A stretch of DNA of 64,000 bases from Lasiosphaeris hirsuta (lineage: Eukaryota; Ascomycota; Sordariomycetes; Sordariales; Lasiosphaeriaceae): NCBI GenBank assembly GCA_030549175.1, contig JAUKUA010000005.1, positions 4,588,001 to 4,652,000 on the forward strand. The letters run 5' to 3'. Under the pieces are notes generated by a model. That model saw nothing but the letters and a program-made list of their open reading frames with translations. It had not been told where the DNA came from and made no database searches. Shown here piece after piece: positions 9,801 to 19,048 of this stretch (the stretch's first letter is position 1; every line of letters begins with the position of its first letter). The translations under genes and the position numbers were made by a program.

Positions 9801-12035
9801 AGCAAAGTCATCGTTGTCGCCAAAGTCATCCAAGAGATCAACAGCAGCCAACTCAGCAGGGTCGATATCATCAATATCGCCCCACATGAAATCGGCAACT
9901 GAGTTTAAGAATCCTGCAGTCTGACGACGCGGCGGCTGTGCGTCCGTGGCTAGCCGCGGCTGTGCGGCGCCGGCTTCTGGCTGTTCATGACGCGGGGGCT
10001 GGGCTTCAGTGTGGTCGTGGTCAGGCCCGGCTTGCACCACGTCCGGATTCTGCAAAAACGCATCAAAGGCGGCTGGGGCCAAGTATCGCTCCACATCGTC
10101 GGTGTTGCTGCTCGGCCTGGCATCAGGCTGGAAAGTGGGGTTGAAACCTTGTTCGGCTGGCTGGGACTCGGGAAAATGGAGTGTATTGACCCGAGGTTCA
10201 CCCTGAGGTTCACTGGCAGAGGAGGGTTCATCCCCTAAACCGGTAAAGGACCAGCTGTTATTCGCCAGAGGATTGAACGTATTGTTGATCATGGGGCCGT
10301 CCGTGTTGGCCCTTGGCCTGAGAGGGCTTCCAATCATTTCGGGGAAATCTTTCTCAACATCATCTTCGGGAAGCTTCCCCTTGCCCTTGTCAGAGTTCCA
10401 CGGCTGCTGCTGCTCGTCTGACCAGACCCAGTCGGAAGATTGGTCAGAGCCCCGAGAGGCACCCGAAGTGCCGACCTGAGCTGCAGTGCTCATCCCCGCC
10501 GTGGATTCCGCAAGTTCACCGGAAGCTAAGGAGTTGTCGTCTGCCCTTCTGTCGCGGTCCATTTTGAGCCGAGTCAGCCGAATCCAATATTCCAACTTAT
10601 GCTCCATGCCCAAATCCTGCGCAATCTTCAGGATCTTTTCGGGATCGCCTCCTGCCTTCCTGTATATGGTCAAGTACTCGTGAACGGTTGCATTTTCGCC
10701 AGCCGTGATGTCACGGCGGGGTCTCTCAGATTCAAGAAACGGCGGGGTTTCATTGAGGAAGGAGGGCAACGCGAGCTCGGACGTCGATTCTGCGCTGTCT
10801 GAAGGGTGTCGGCCCAAGAAGGATGGCCCGGCATCGTCTGGCCCGGCAGAGTCGTTGTTCAAACCTTCCAGATCTTGGAGAAGTTGCGCCGCGTCCTTGT
10901 CATACTCCTCAGCATGTGCCTCTCCGGGTCCAGCTAGGTGTTCAACTTCCTCTGGGCGGACGCCAGGATCCTCGAGCGGAGGCTGGGGAGCGGCGTTCTC
11001 CATGGGGGCGAAGCCGGCACGCATGAGGTCGGGTTGCTGCTGTACGACGTAGTCCCGGACCAGAATGATGAGGATGAAGCACACAATAACCAGAATCGTG
11101 ATAATTTGTCCCTCGAAGATGGCAATGACAGTCCGGTTGATGTAAGCGTGCCTGGTTAGGTTTCGAAGAAAGCCGACATCGCTAAGCAACGACGGATGGG
11201 ACTTTGTTAGGGGCACAATTTTCTCGATGACGGAGGCGGTGGCATTGGAGATTGCAGTGCTATTGGAAGCGGCCACAGCAGCCGATTTCTTGTCAAGGCC
11301 AACACTGCTGAGCAGCAGGCGGAGAATAGTCGAGTACAGCTTGGGGTCTGTGGCTGTGAGGTTGATCTTGTACCAGCCCTTGACCAGCTGTATTGAATCG
11401 GCTGGCAGTCCGTCCATCACCCCCCCGACCGTCGCGACGGTGGTTGTTGCAGCGAAGAGGGGACTCGAAGGGCAGGTGGTGGCATACGGCAGGACGGAGA
11501 CGACGGACCCAACAAGCCCAGTGTTGTTCAGCCTGGCAAAAAGCGAGATCCTGCCACCCAGCCCCTCGTCGCTGATCCAGAACAAAAATGACCAGACAGA
11601 GCGCATCAAGTAGGGCAGCCACCCCAGCCAGACGCTTGCGACGAGGGCACCCCTCAGCCAGACCAGCAGGTTGCGGAAGAGGTACTTGGCCATGTGGCTG
11701 ATGAAGATGTGGAAGGGTAGCGCGTTGGGCATGTCAGGCGCGTAGAGCTTGGTGAAGCGGAAGGGGGTCTTGCACAGCTCGCAGTGCTTCTTCTGCGAAT
11801 GCGACAGCCACTCCATCAAGCAGTCCTGGTGGACATACTTGATGCTGCCGCTGCATTTGCAGGGATAGAAGAGCGGCTCTTCGGATGTTCCTTCGCCACG
11901 ACATATCCGGCAGGTATCGGGATCGAGAGCCATGCTCGCGTCGTGGGAGCGGGAGGTTTCGTCGGTGGTAGTTCGGAGGCGGGTGTTGGGAAAGCGGATA
12001 GGGTCGAAGGGATCGATTTCGGTGTCTTCGCCCAT
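6804..12035 (-). CDS. SSM4: Doa10/Ssm4-type RING-CH E3 ubiquitin ligase of the ER membrane
   Basis: This is the large membrane E3 ligase of ER-associated degradation. In yeast it ubiquitinates misfolded membrane and cytosolic proteins with Ubc6 and Ubc7. The single exon gives 1743 residues from the ATG at 12035 (ccagccATGGGC). The frame continues upstream only to a GTG, so the ATG is preferred. The N-terminus holds a C4HC3 RING-CH finger: DTCRICRGEG, then PCKCSGSIKYVHQDCL, then CELC. These give Cys 42, 45, 59, 61, His 69, Cys 72, 85 and 88. It is followed by a dozen or more membrane segments. A TEB4/Doa10-like central block contains YFIRDPDDPEFHPVRDVLER and LRKILFSAFVYGALVIVCLG. Long acidic linkers (about residues 350-800) separate the first membrane pair from the rest, as in other filamentous fungi. 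The length is larger than yeast Doa10 (about 1319 residues) because of these linkers. Confidence 0.92.
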   Translation of the reverse strand: MGEDTEIDPFDPIRFPNTRLRTTTDETSRSHDASMALDPDTCRICRGEGTSEEPLFYPCKCSGSIKYVHQDCLMEWLSHSQKKHCELCKTPFRFTKLYAPDMPNALPFHIFISHMAKYLFRNLLVWLRGALVASVWLGWLPYLMRSVWSFLFWISDEGLGGRISLFARLNNTGLVGSVVSVLPYATTCPSSPLFAATTTVATVGGVMDGLPADSIQLVKGWYKINLTATDPKLYSTILRLLLSSVGLDKKSAAVAASNSTAISNATASVIEKIVPLTKSHPSLLSDVGFLRNLTRHAYINRTVIAIFEGQIITILVIVCFILIILVRDYVVQQQPDLMRAGFAPMENAAPQPPLEDPGVRPEEVEHLAGPGEAHAEEYDKDAAQLLQDLEGLNNDSAGPDDAGPSFLGRHPSDSAESTSELALPSFLNETPPFLESERPRRDITAGENATVHEYLTIYRKAGGDPEKILKIAQDLGMEHKLEYWIRLTRLKMDRDRRADDNSLASGELAESTAGMSTAAQVGTSGASRGSDQSSDWVWSDEQQQPWNSDKGKGKLPEDDVEKDFPEMIGSPLRPRANTDGPMINNTFNPLANNSWSFTGLGDEPSSASEPQGEPRVNTLHFPESQPAEQGFNPTFQPDARPSSNTDDVERYLAPAAFDAFLQNPDVVQAGPDHDHTEAQPPRHEQPEAGAAQPRLATDAQPPRRQTAGFLNSVADFMWGDIDDIDPAELAAVDLLDDFGDNDDFAADQDMLLMDAADREREAAEAEAAIAAGLDPAGLDPEAIDDAEDLEGILELLGMRGPVAGLFQNAIFCAFLVSITIFLGIFVPYNIGRITVWTVANPMRPAQMLFSLSKFIQDCALIVAGLASCTMSYAIEAAGRLANVSPVADYFSPATASSWSMARNAANRITTSFMSEMPIISPSEVRNFSAISHEALHVIQGHTRQAFYAAGQLIMFIFGGDYPAKGTEAFDIATNVFSIVWEGLKGVPEILTNPGSWVINLSVPETAAAVNPELAYWNGVDRFWAIASGYVAMSMMAGLYLRRGTPFSSSQTGQEWEATLIDGLNQASGVMKVILIIGIEMLVFPLYCGMLLDIALLPLFEQTSIKSRIIFTANFPVTSIFVHWFVGTGYMFHFALFVSMCRKIMRKGVLYFIRDPDDPEFHPVRDVLERSVTTQLRKILFSAFVYGALVIVCLGGVVWGLALALPNVLPIHYSSNEPVLEFPIDLLFYNFLMPLAVKFFRPSDGLHAMYTWWFRKCARALRITWFLFGERRVDEEGHLALKDGSPYKKAPWWKTLFLELAATGEVVPKTWSDTFEGGMAKPNSTIPTDEMITMNVTKIYLVKTEQLLPDGRFVRTPASDQVKIPKGQRVFMEVHESNMRKDKEPDRPETDIYSTNQYQFVYVPPHFRARVFLFILFIWLFAAATGVGITIVPLVFGRQMFKLLIPGHIRTNDIYAFSIGVYVLSSATYMLVHLRATYESLKLWTSTAAMAAYNRGAVRRVVGVASRVAKVAYAYLVLFVLFPLMVASLMELYAVIPLHEFMYSGLIVGNAGASESGDKATQLNPSHTIRVIQGWTVGLLYLKLSTRIVVTWFDNTRLASAVRAVLRRGWLDPDLAVLTRAFVIPGMALWTTAVAAPLLFARFTISHGLAEAIVNSAGTVLADGMASEELYRAYLVLIYRLSFPFMALGVVTCFTLWSMIGVFRSWRVRIRDEAYLIGERLHNFGVVNGPPRARGAWRAGGSRL

Positions 12036-12558
12036 GGCTGGGGTCTGCGGTGCGGTCGGGCGGGTATCACGGGTTTCGAAAGTAGCAGCGGATGCAACGG
12101 GTGCGGCGGGGTTCAGAGGCACGCCATCCAGGAAAGGACTGTCTTCAGTTTCTCATCGGGAAAGGCGGGAAAGGCGGGAAAGGGCGACCTGGTCTCGATG
12201 GGGGTGGGCCGGAGGGAAGGTATGGGGGATGTCGTATATGTCGTAAGGTCCGATATGCAGCTCGCGGGCTTGCGTGGCGGCAATCGGAACCCGGGGACAA
12301 CGATGCCGACAATGCGCGCCTCGTAGTTTGTGATTCGCGATTCGACGGCAGCTGCAGGTTGGTGGTCGAGGAAGGTGCGGACGTGGGATGCGATGTGGGC
12401 GAGTCGACGACGACTTTCCGAAATGTAAAAGGGCAGAAAGATAAGATCTTGGAATGGGTCTTGGTGGGACTTTGGTGCCCTGGCCGCCTTCCATCCCGAC
12501 CCCAAGCGGATTCAAGGAAATGTGGAGATGAGGCACGTGCGACTGCACTGCAATGCCG
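12036..12558. other. 5' region of the Doa10-like gene
   Basis: Promoter and leader side of the Doa10 homologue. It includes a short tandem ggcgggaaa (12164-12182). Small frames on both strands here overlap each other and have no recognisable content. Confidence 0.5.
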
Positions 12559-12832
12559 CCCTGGTTTGTTTGTTGGCGCGTGACATTCCCGCCAAAAAGG
12601 ATACTGAAGCTCTAAAAAGGCCTTTGCGTATAAGAGATATAATACTCTAGCCTTTCGAAAGGCATACTGAGGTTTTGATACAGCCTTTCTAGCATCTCAA
12701 AAAGTATATATGGTATTTTAGAAGGCCTTGCAAAATACCAAAGATGCCTTCTCTCAAGCTGTAAAGGCGCTATCAGGGCTTCTTCAGCACCTCTCTTAGT
12801 GGGAGTGTCACGCGCTAACAAACAAAACAGGG
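12559..12832. mobile_element. MITE-like element with about 32-bp terminal inverted repeats
   Basis: A 274-bp non-coding element. The left end (12559-12590) begins CCCTGGTTTGTTTGTTGG. The reverse complement of the right end (12832-12801) begins CCCTGTTTTGTTTGTTAG. Over 32 bases, 29 agree, and similarity continues further in (TGAAG and AAAGG/GCCTTT blocks). The inside is AT-rich, with palindromic AAGGCCTT/CCTTTCGAAAGG words. It has no coding capacity. I see no clear target-site duplication. The structure fits a miniature inverted-repeat DNA transposon. Confidence 0.65.
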
Positions 12833-12866
12833 TTCTCTCCAGTATCACGGTCCAGACCAAATACAA

Positions 12867-13080
12867 TCCAACGTTATTAGCCCGCGACCTTTCTCCTCTG
12901 AGACCCAAAGGAATACTGCAAAAGGCATGTTTGGTATTTTATAAGGCCCTTCTACCATCAAAAATGGCATTTGTGCCACTTCAAAGGCCTTTCTGGTATT
13001 TAGGAAGAAGCTTTTCCTGATTCAAGAACGGGCTTTGAAGTCCCTTTGAAGTCCCACGCAACAAACAAACAAGGGTTGGA
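12867..13080. mobile_element. degraded relative of the neighbouring MITE-like element
   Basis: The ends begin TCCAACgTTaTTAGCCCGCG on the left and TCCAACCCTTGTTTGTTTGTTG on the reverse complement of the right end (13080-13059). This is a looser inverted repeat of the same type as 12559-12832. Internal words are shared with that element: tggtattttataaggcc (12931-12947) matches tggtattttagaaggcc (12711-12727) with one change. Confidence 0.4.
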
Positions 13081-14049
13081 CTGAAAGTCAAAATATCCCC
13101 CAGGCTTCCAAAGGTACTATAAGGTACATACTATCTCGAAGCCCTTGAACCTATGAATATGTCCAAGTCTTAGTTGCAGACCCCGGAGAGCCAGCGGTCT
13201 GCGACCATCTTGTTTCGGGACGAGATTGACATCAAGCACCACTGCGCATCGCAATCCCCATCGCAGAGTTTTAGTCGAAAGTTGCTGAGGCTGACAACAA
13301 CAATCTTCTGAAGTCTGCTGGCGCCGGCCCTCCGTAGCCTCAGCACTGATCTATGCGACACCGCCGGTAACCTCTCATCGCCAAGAAGCACTAGAAAGGA
13401 AACCAACAGGTGCCACCTCATAGAGGGGTTAATAAGAACATTTTCATTTCTTAGGCCGAAACCGCAATCCGTCTCCAAGATTGGAAACATCCATTCTAGT
13501 CTCAAAAAGGGCCCACTGAACGCTTTCCTGTTTGGGACTGCAGTGAAGGATTTACTGTTTCGTCAATTAATCATTGCATTTGCACTAGTAAAGGTTCTAT
13601 CTATCAAGCGTTCAAACGGGCCCTTTTGAAAACCCGGGATGCGGTTTATTTCCCATGTTCACTACGACAATTAGGATTTGGCTGGGAGTGATGCACATGC
13701 CCTACCAGCAACAGGGAAATGAAGCAGCGCTGCACCCTTCTTCGATCGATGGTCTCTTGAGTGAATCCTGGGAGAGTGACTGGGCCAATTAGATGCTGTC
13801 TCACTAGTCCTGCATGCAGTTTTCAGCTTTTGGGAAGCCCCAGTTGGATTGGCATCGAAAATGATGCGCCTTATGACGTCTTTGCCAGAGCGCCCTGCCA
13901 AAAAACCAAGCTCGTGGCGAGACACTGACGTTGTGCAAGAGTGAACAAAGAAACCCCGCTGTCGGCTTGGCTTCCGATCCTTCAGAAGTGATATAGAAGC
14001 GATCTAGTTGGGGCCTTGAAATGACTTGACCAGTCAAAAGGTATCACAC
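13081..14049. other. gene-poor sequence between inverted-repeat elements
   Basis: Nothing here is recognisable as a gene. The minus-strand frame 13505-13170 (111 codons) has no domain character. Confidence 0.5.
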
Positions 14050-14315
14050 CAACCCTTCAGCTGGATTTGTTAGCGCGCTACAATCCTGCGAAGAGGGATA
14101 TTGAAGCCCCGACGACCTAGACCCTTATATCATCAAATGCAGTAAATCTAGCATTCAAAAGGCTTTAAAAGGCTTCAAAAGGCTTCAAGGGCTTCAAGGG
14201 CTTCAAGGGCTTCAAAGGCCTCAAAGGGCCTTTCAAATATTTATGGCGAGATATCCTTTTCTCCTAGTTACAGCTTTGAAGCCGTGCGCTAACAAGTATT
14301 TGAGGTGGCTTTGTG
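14050..14315. mobile_element. third MITE-like inverted-repeat unit
   Basis: A perfect 10-bp inverted pair, TTGTTAGCGC at 14067-14076 and GCGCTAACAA at 14286-14295, matches the core of the 12.56-kb element's ends. The following left sequence (ctgcgaagagggatattgaagc, about 14086-14107) parallels that element's inner left arm (cgccaaaaaggatactgaagc). The middle holds a tandem GGCTTCAA array. Confidence 0.45.
14155..14235. repeat. imperfect tandem GGCTTCAA(A/G) array
   Basis: About eight copies of a 9-10 bp unit (ggcttcaaa / gggcttcaa) ending in a palindromic aaaggcctcaaagggcctttc. It lies inside the third inverted-repeat unit. Confidence 0.8.
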
Positions 14316-14623
14316 TTGTTTCGCTTCCTGCCCCGCGCCAGTTGGAGTCTTGGAGAGATTCCGTGCCGCAGCATCAGCTTTGCTCCTCAGCAGGTTTCTA
14401 CCCCCTGCATCACTCGCTTATTCTGCCGCAGAAGCTTGTGACAATCGTCCGAGCTTCTTTTGGCCCGTCATCGCGGCAACTGCCACCTTCCATTTTGCTT
14501 TTGCTTTCGACTTTTCGACATTTCCTCTCCTCAAGCTTCCATCGGAGGACCTAACCTGCAACCTGTAGCACCCACGAAACACCCGCGACACTGGCACAGC
14601 CCTCCAGCATCGCGTTCTCCAAC

Positions 14624-17600
14624 ATGGAAGACGCAAACGGGTCGCTCAAAGGCTCCAAGCCATCGCCATCGGCGCTCAACGGCCACGCGGTCGGCCCTAG
14701 AAGGAGTGCACCCACCGGGCCTGGCCTTCTCGCCCGCACCTTTAACATCGTCGCTAGGTAAGGAGCAATCTTCTCAATCTCGCCACGCTTATGGCTGACT
14801 TGCGCCTTGACAGACTTCTGACGTGGTACTCGATTCTCACCATCCTGCTGCGATGCCCCGCGACACTCGATGCCTGCGACGAGACCTCCCCGCGTATCTG
14901 CAAACCCTACTTCCAACTGAAACATACCGTCACCCCGCACCTCGAGCCGTACTACGATGCGTACGCAGCGCCCTACGTTGAGCTGGTGCGACCTTACTAC
15001 AACACCGTCGACCAGCGAGTTATCGCGCCCGGCTGGGGATATGCCAAGAAGTACGGCGCCCCGCGCGTAGAGCAGGCACAGGCCTTTGGCCGCGCCCAGT
15101 GGGAGAAGAATGTCCATCCGCAGATTGTCAAGTGCCAGTCGGTTGCCAAATCGCAGTACGATAATAGCCTGGCCCCTCACGTCAATCAGGTCTCGAGCGC
15201 CCTCGGTCCGTACTACGACATTGCGCGCACCAACGCCCTGCAGACCTACCACGAGCTGCTGCTGCCTTCGTACCAATACGTCCACCCGTATGTGCAGAAG
15301 ACCTACACATCCGCATCTGCGTTCACCAAGAGCACCGCAGTGCCTTCGGTGCTATGGGCCTGGAACAAGACCTATGTCTTCCTGGACGGAACGGTCTGGC
15401 CGCAGCTGAGGGTCGTGTACGTGGAGAATGTCGAGCCCCAGCTTGTCAAGATCGGTAAGCGGCTAGGCCGCTACAGCAGCAACAAGAAGTCAATCCCCAA
15501 GTCTATCCCAGAGTCTGCCAGGTTAGTATCGCCCGATTATTAGTGCCTCCGTTGTCTCGCTGACACGACCGAGTCCGTCCAGCAAGACCACCTCTTGGTT
15601 CGCCAAGCCCACGCCCTCCGTCACGTCAACCACCGTATCTTCGAGCCAGGCAGTCAGCTCATCGACAGCGTCCTCCGCCACCTCCTCAACTGCCTTGTCC
15701 GAAACACCGTCCTCGAGAGTCGCTCAAGCTCAGTCGAGCCAGGCCCCCGCCGATTCCGCCAAAACCAGACTACCAATTGAGCCCCCCGAGGTTGATGAGA
15801 AGCTCGAAAGCGAGGATCCTGTCCGCCGTGAGGCGAGGGAGACTGTTGCTGCTGATCTCAAGGATTGGCAAGAAAGGTACTCCAAGGCCGCTGACGAAGG
15901 CGCCGCCGAGATCGACAACCGTGTGCAGGAAATCTCCAAGAGAATGATCCGACGCAACGCAAGGATCATGGGGAAGTCTCTCCTCGAACAGCTGCAGTCG
16001 GCCGTGGTGTCGGAACTGGTGAAGCTCCGGCGGGACATTTTGAGCATTGTCGGTTCGGTAAACAAGGAGGGCGCCACTCCCGAGCAGGGCCAGGAGCAAA
16101 TTACCAATGTGGTTCGGCGAGCTGGTATGGAGATCAAGGACAAGGCTCAGGATATTCGCACATGGCGCGAGAACTACGAGGCTGAGATGCAAGCGGCCAT
16201 TACCAAGGCAGCCGAGACACACTTTCTCATCCTCGAGAATATCAAGGACCTCGCTCTGCAGAAGATTGGCATGAAGTGGGCGTGGATGGATGGCGTCACC
16301 TATAAGGACTGGGCTAAGTACCATCTCCTAAAGAGCCGCTTCGACGAGTGGAAGGGCGACCTCGAGAACCTTATTGTCACCCATCCCAGTCTCGAAGCTG
16401 CCCAGCTCGAGGGCGCCAACATTGAGGACGAGGCCATGAAGATTGCCGCCTCTGCGGCCAGAGAGCTCGCGCGCCTTAAGCAGGTTGGCAACTGGAAGCT
16501 CATTGCCGCCGATGAGACGCCCGAATTTGACAGCACTCTGATGCAGCAAGCTGCCGAGGCTGTGGAGTCTGCCAAGAATGCCGCATCTAGCGTTGTTCAT
16601 GGTGTTGGCGAAGCTGCTCAGGATGTTAAGGATGCGACCGCTCAAAAGGTTGAAGAGGGTGGCAACCTGGTAGTGGAGGCCGTCGAAGGCGCTACCGATG
16701 CGATCAAGAACGTCAAGAATGCAGTTGTGGACCAAGCAGCGCGAGCCGTGAAGTCGGCGAGCAGCCTTGTACTCCCTTCGCACGCCTCGGAGCCGGTTGA
16801 GAGTGCGGTATCTGAGGCCGCCGAATCCGCCAGTGTCGCGTCTGAAGAGCTTTCAACCGTCATCGAGCCCATATCTGAAGCGACCGCTAGTGTCGAGGAT
16901 CCCCAAGCCGACTCTGCCGAGACCGCGACCCCCGATCTTGCCTCTACTATCATCTTGACAGAGACCCCAATCATCATCGGCAACACTTCCGAGCTGATAG
17001 AAGAAGGCCCCGCGCCTATAGAGTTGCCCATTGATGAGGAGGATAGAGCGTCCGCCGCAGACGATACGGAGGAGTCGCCTGCTTCATCCGCCACAGCTTC
17101 TGTAAAGTCGGCATTCCTTGGCGCTGCGGCACAATCCGTCCCAAGCCGTAAGCCTATCATCGAGGATACTTTGGATGATGCCTCGGGCGCGCTGGATTCG
17201 ATGCGCGAGGAATTGAAGTCTGCCTACTCGGTGGCTGTTTCCCGTGCAAATGAACAATACTCACAGGCACTGTCGGTTATGTCCGTTCAGATTCATGGAA
17301 CTCCCGAGCCCGCCCACCAAAAGATGCTAGCATCAGTCACGGCAGCCTACAGCCAAGCGATGGCCTCGGCGAGCTCTCGCCTGGATGATGCCTTGCTGCT
17401 TGCATCGCAAAAGGTTTACGGCACACCAACCGTGACGAACAAGATCCTTCCCTCGGCGGTACCTACCATTCCCTCAGTCGACTGGGCCCACATCGAGTCC
17501 ATCGCTGCTGAGAGACTCAGCCAAGGCCGTGCCTGGGCCGAGGAGCAGTACGAGAGTGCCAAGATCGCCGTTGGTCTTGCCGCCCCGACACCCTCAACGC

Positions 17601-18481
17601 CGGCGGAACACGCCAACAAGTTGTTGGAAAACGCGAGGTTCAACTATTATGCCGGTCTTGGCGTAGCGCATGCCCGATACTCGGAGTTTCTTGCGGCCGC
17701 CAGTTCGGCCGTGAGCTCCCTGACAGCCACTCCCACGCCGACGGACCTTGCCGGTACCGCATCGTCGGTTGCGTCAGTCTTCGCCGAAAAGGCGTCCTCT
17801 GCCGCGTCCCCCGCAGCTGAGAAGGCTTCATCCGCTGCTTCTGCTGCGAGTGCTGGTGCTTCGTCTGCCGCCTCTGCTGCGAGTGCTGGTGTTTCTTCCG
17901 CCGCTTCTGCCGCTGTTGCCAGTGCGTCATCCGTCGCTTCTGCTGCCAGTGCTGGTGTGTCGTCAGCTGCATCCGTCGTTGGCGAAAATGTGTCCTCTGT
18001 GGCGGGAGATGTTGTCGAGAGCTGGGACGTCCTTGTCACCAAGATCAGCGTCCAGATCTACGGCGCCCCAACCCCCACCCCGTGGTACGAGAGCGCATAC
18101 AACGTCGTCGGCGAGTACGCGTCTTCGGCGACCGAGGCCATCGCGGACGGTGCGGCGTCGATCGCTAGCGCTGCGGGCAACTACGGTGGCGCTGCATCAA
18201 ATGAGGCCGCCGGCCAATATGACGCCGTCAGCAGTCTCATATCGGAGCTGATAGTTGGGAAGGAGCCGACATTTTCCGAGAGCGTTCTCTCTCGCCTCAA
18301 TGCGGCATATGCCACGGCCGCGTCCTCTGCTTCGAGCTTGGCCAGCGTGGCCCAAGCAACAGCCGCATCGGCTGCTGTAGAAGGGAGCGAGATAGCTCAG
18401 AGCGTCCGCGACAAGATTGCCAGCGCCGGAAGCGAGTTTACCGAGGCGGCCAAGGAAACGGCGGGACACGATGAGTTGTGA
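14624..18481 (+). CDS. long membrane-anchored Ala/Ser-rich coiled-coil protein, possibly She10/Osw7-like
   Basis: Three exons (14624-14757, 14814-15521, 15583-18481) with CTGAC-type branch sites give 1246 residues. A short N-terminal tail is followed by a hydrophobic segment (LLTWYSILTILLRCPATLDAC) that should act as a signal anchor. Next comes a conserved Tyr/Pro-rich block with a recurring P-x-Y-x-x-Y-xx-P pattern (HLEPYYDAYAAPYVELVRPYY, WNKTYVFLDGTVWPQLRVVY). A long helical region follows (about 350-650), then a Ser/Ala-rich C-terminal part with repeats around IYGAPTPT-type motifs and an ASSAAS array. From memory, filamentous-fungal homologues are often titled transcription factor hoxa13, but no homeodomain is visible here. 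The She10/Osw7 relationship (yeast spore-wall proteins) is a resemblance in layout only. Confidence 0.75.
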
Positions 18482-19048
18482 GAGTTTGGCTTTTGTTGCC
18501 GGCAACAGAGACAGGCGTTACCAGAAACGACGGGACGGGTACGAGATAATGATTAATCCGACTTGGGATCAAAGGGTGGACGGGTGCCATATCCCGGCTG
18601 AGACATACGCTGAGGAGAGCCAAACAGCCTACGTAGGATGGGGTGGAGGGGTGGATATTGATGGGGCTGGCCTGGAACTTGTATCTTTAGTCATATACCC
18701 TCAGCTTCCTTGCGCTTGCTGACGCCCACTTTTTCCTTTTTGTGTCTTCAGGGATGGACAGCGACTCTTGTGTTTGTGTGTGCATGTGAGACTGGAAAGA
18801 GCATGTCGGCATTCGTCGCTTTTTTTTCAGTTTTTTAGCGATGGAGGAACATGTGGGAATGGAGAGGGTTGGTATGGTTTTGGATTGTGTACGTGTGGCA
18901 GGCGCATGTATTTTTATACAACTGATATACATAGGGCAGCTTGCTGCCTCGGAAGGGGGACGAATGCAAAGCGCAGTAGATATTAGAGACAAAGCCTGTA
19001 CACGCACCCTGCAAAACTCCAGTTTCCCTTCTAGAATGCCTCCCAAAA
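18482..19048. other. convergent intergenic region
   Basis: This space lies between the stop of the coiled-coil gene and the stop of the desaturase. I see no further gene. It should hold both 3' untranslated regions. Confidence 0.7.

Noticed and set aside
12036..12122. N-terminal extension of the Doa10-like protein by 29 residues
   Set aside because: The longer frame begins with GTG and an in-frame TGA lies just upstream with no ATG between; the ATG at 12035 is in good context.
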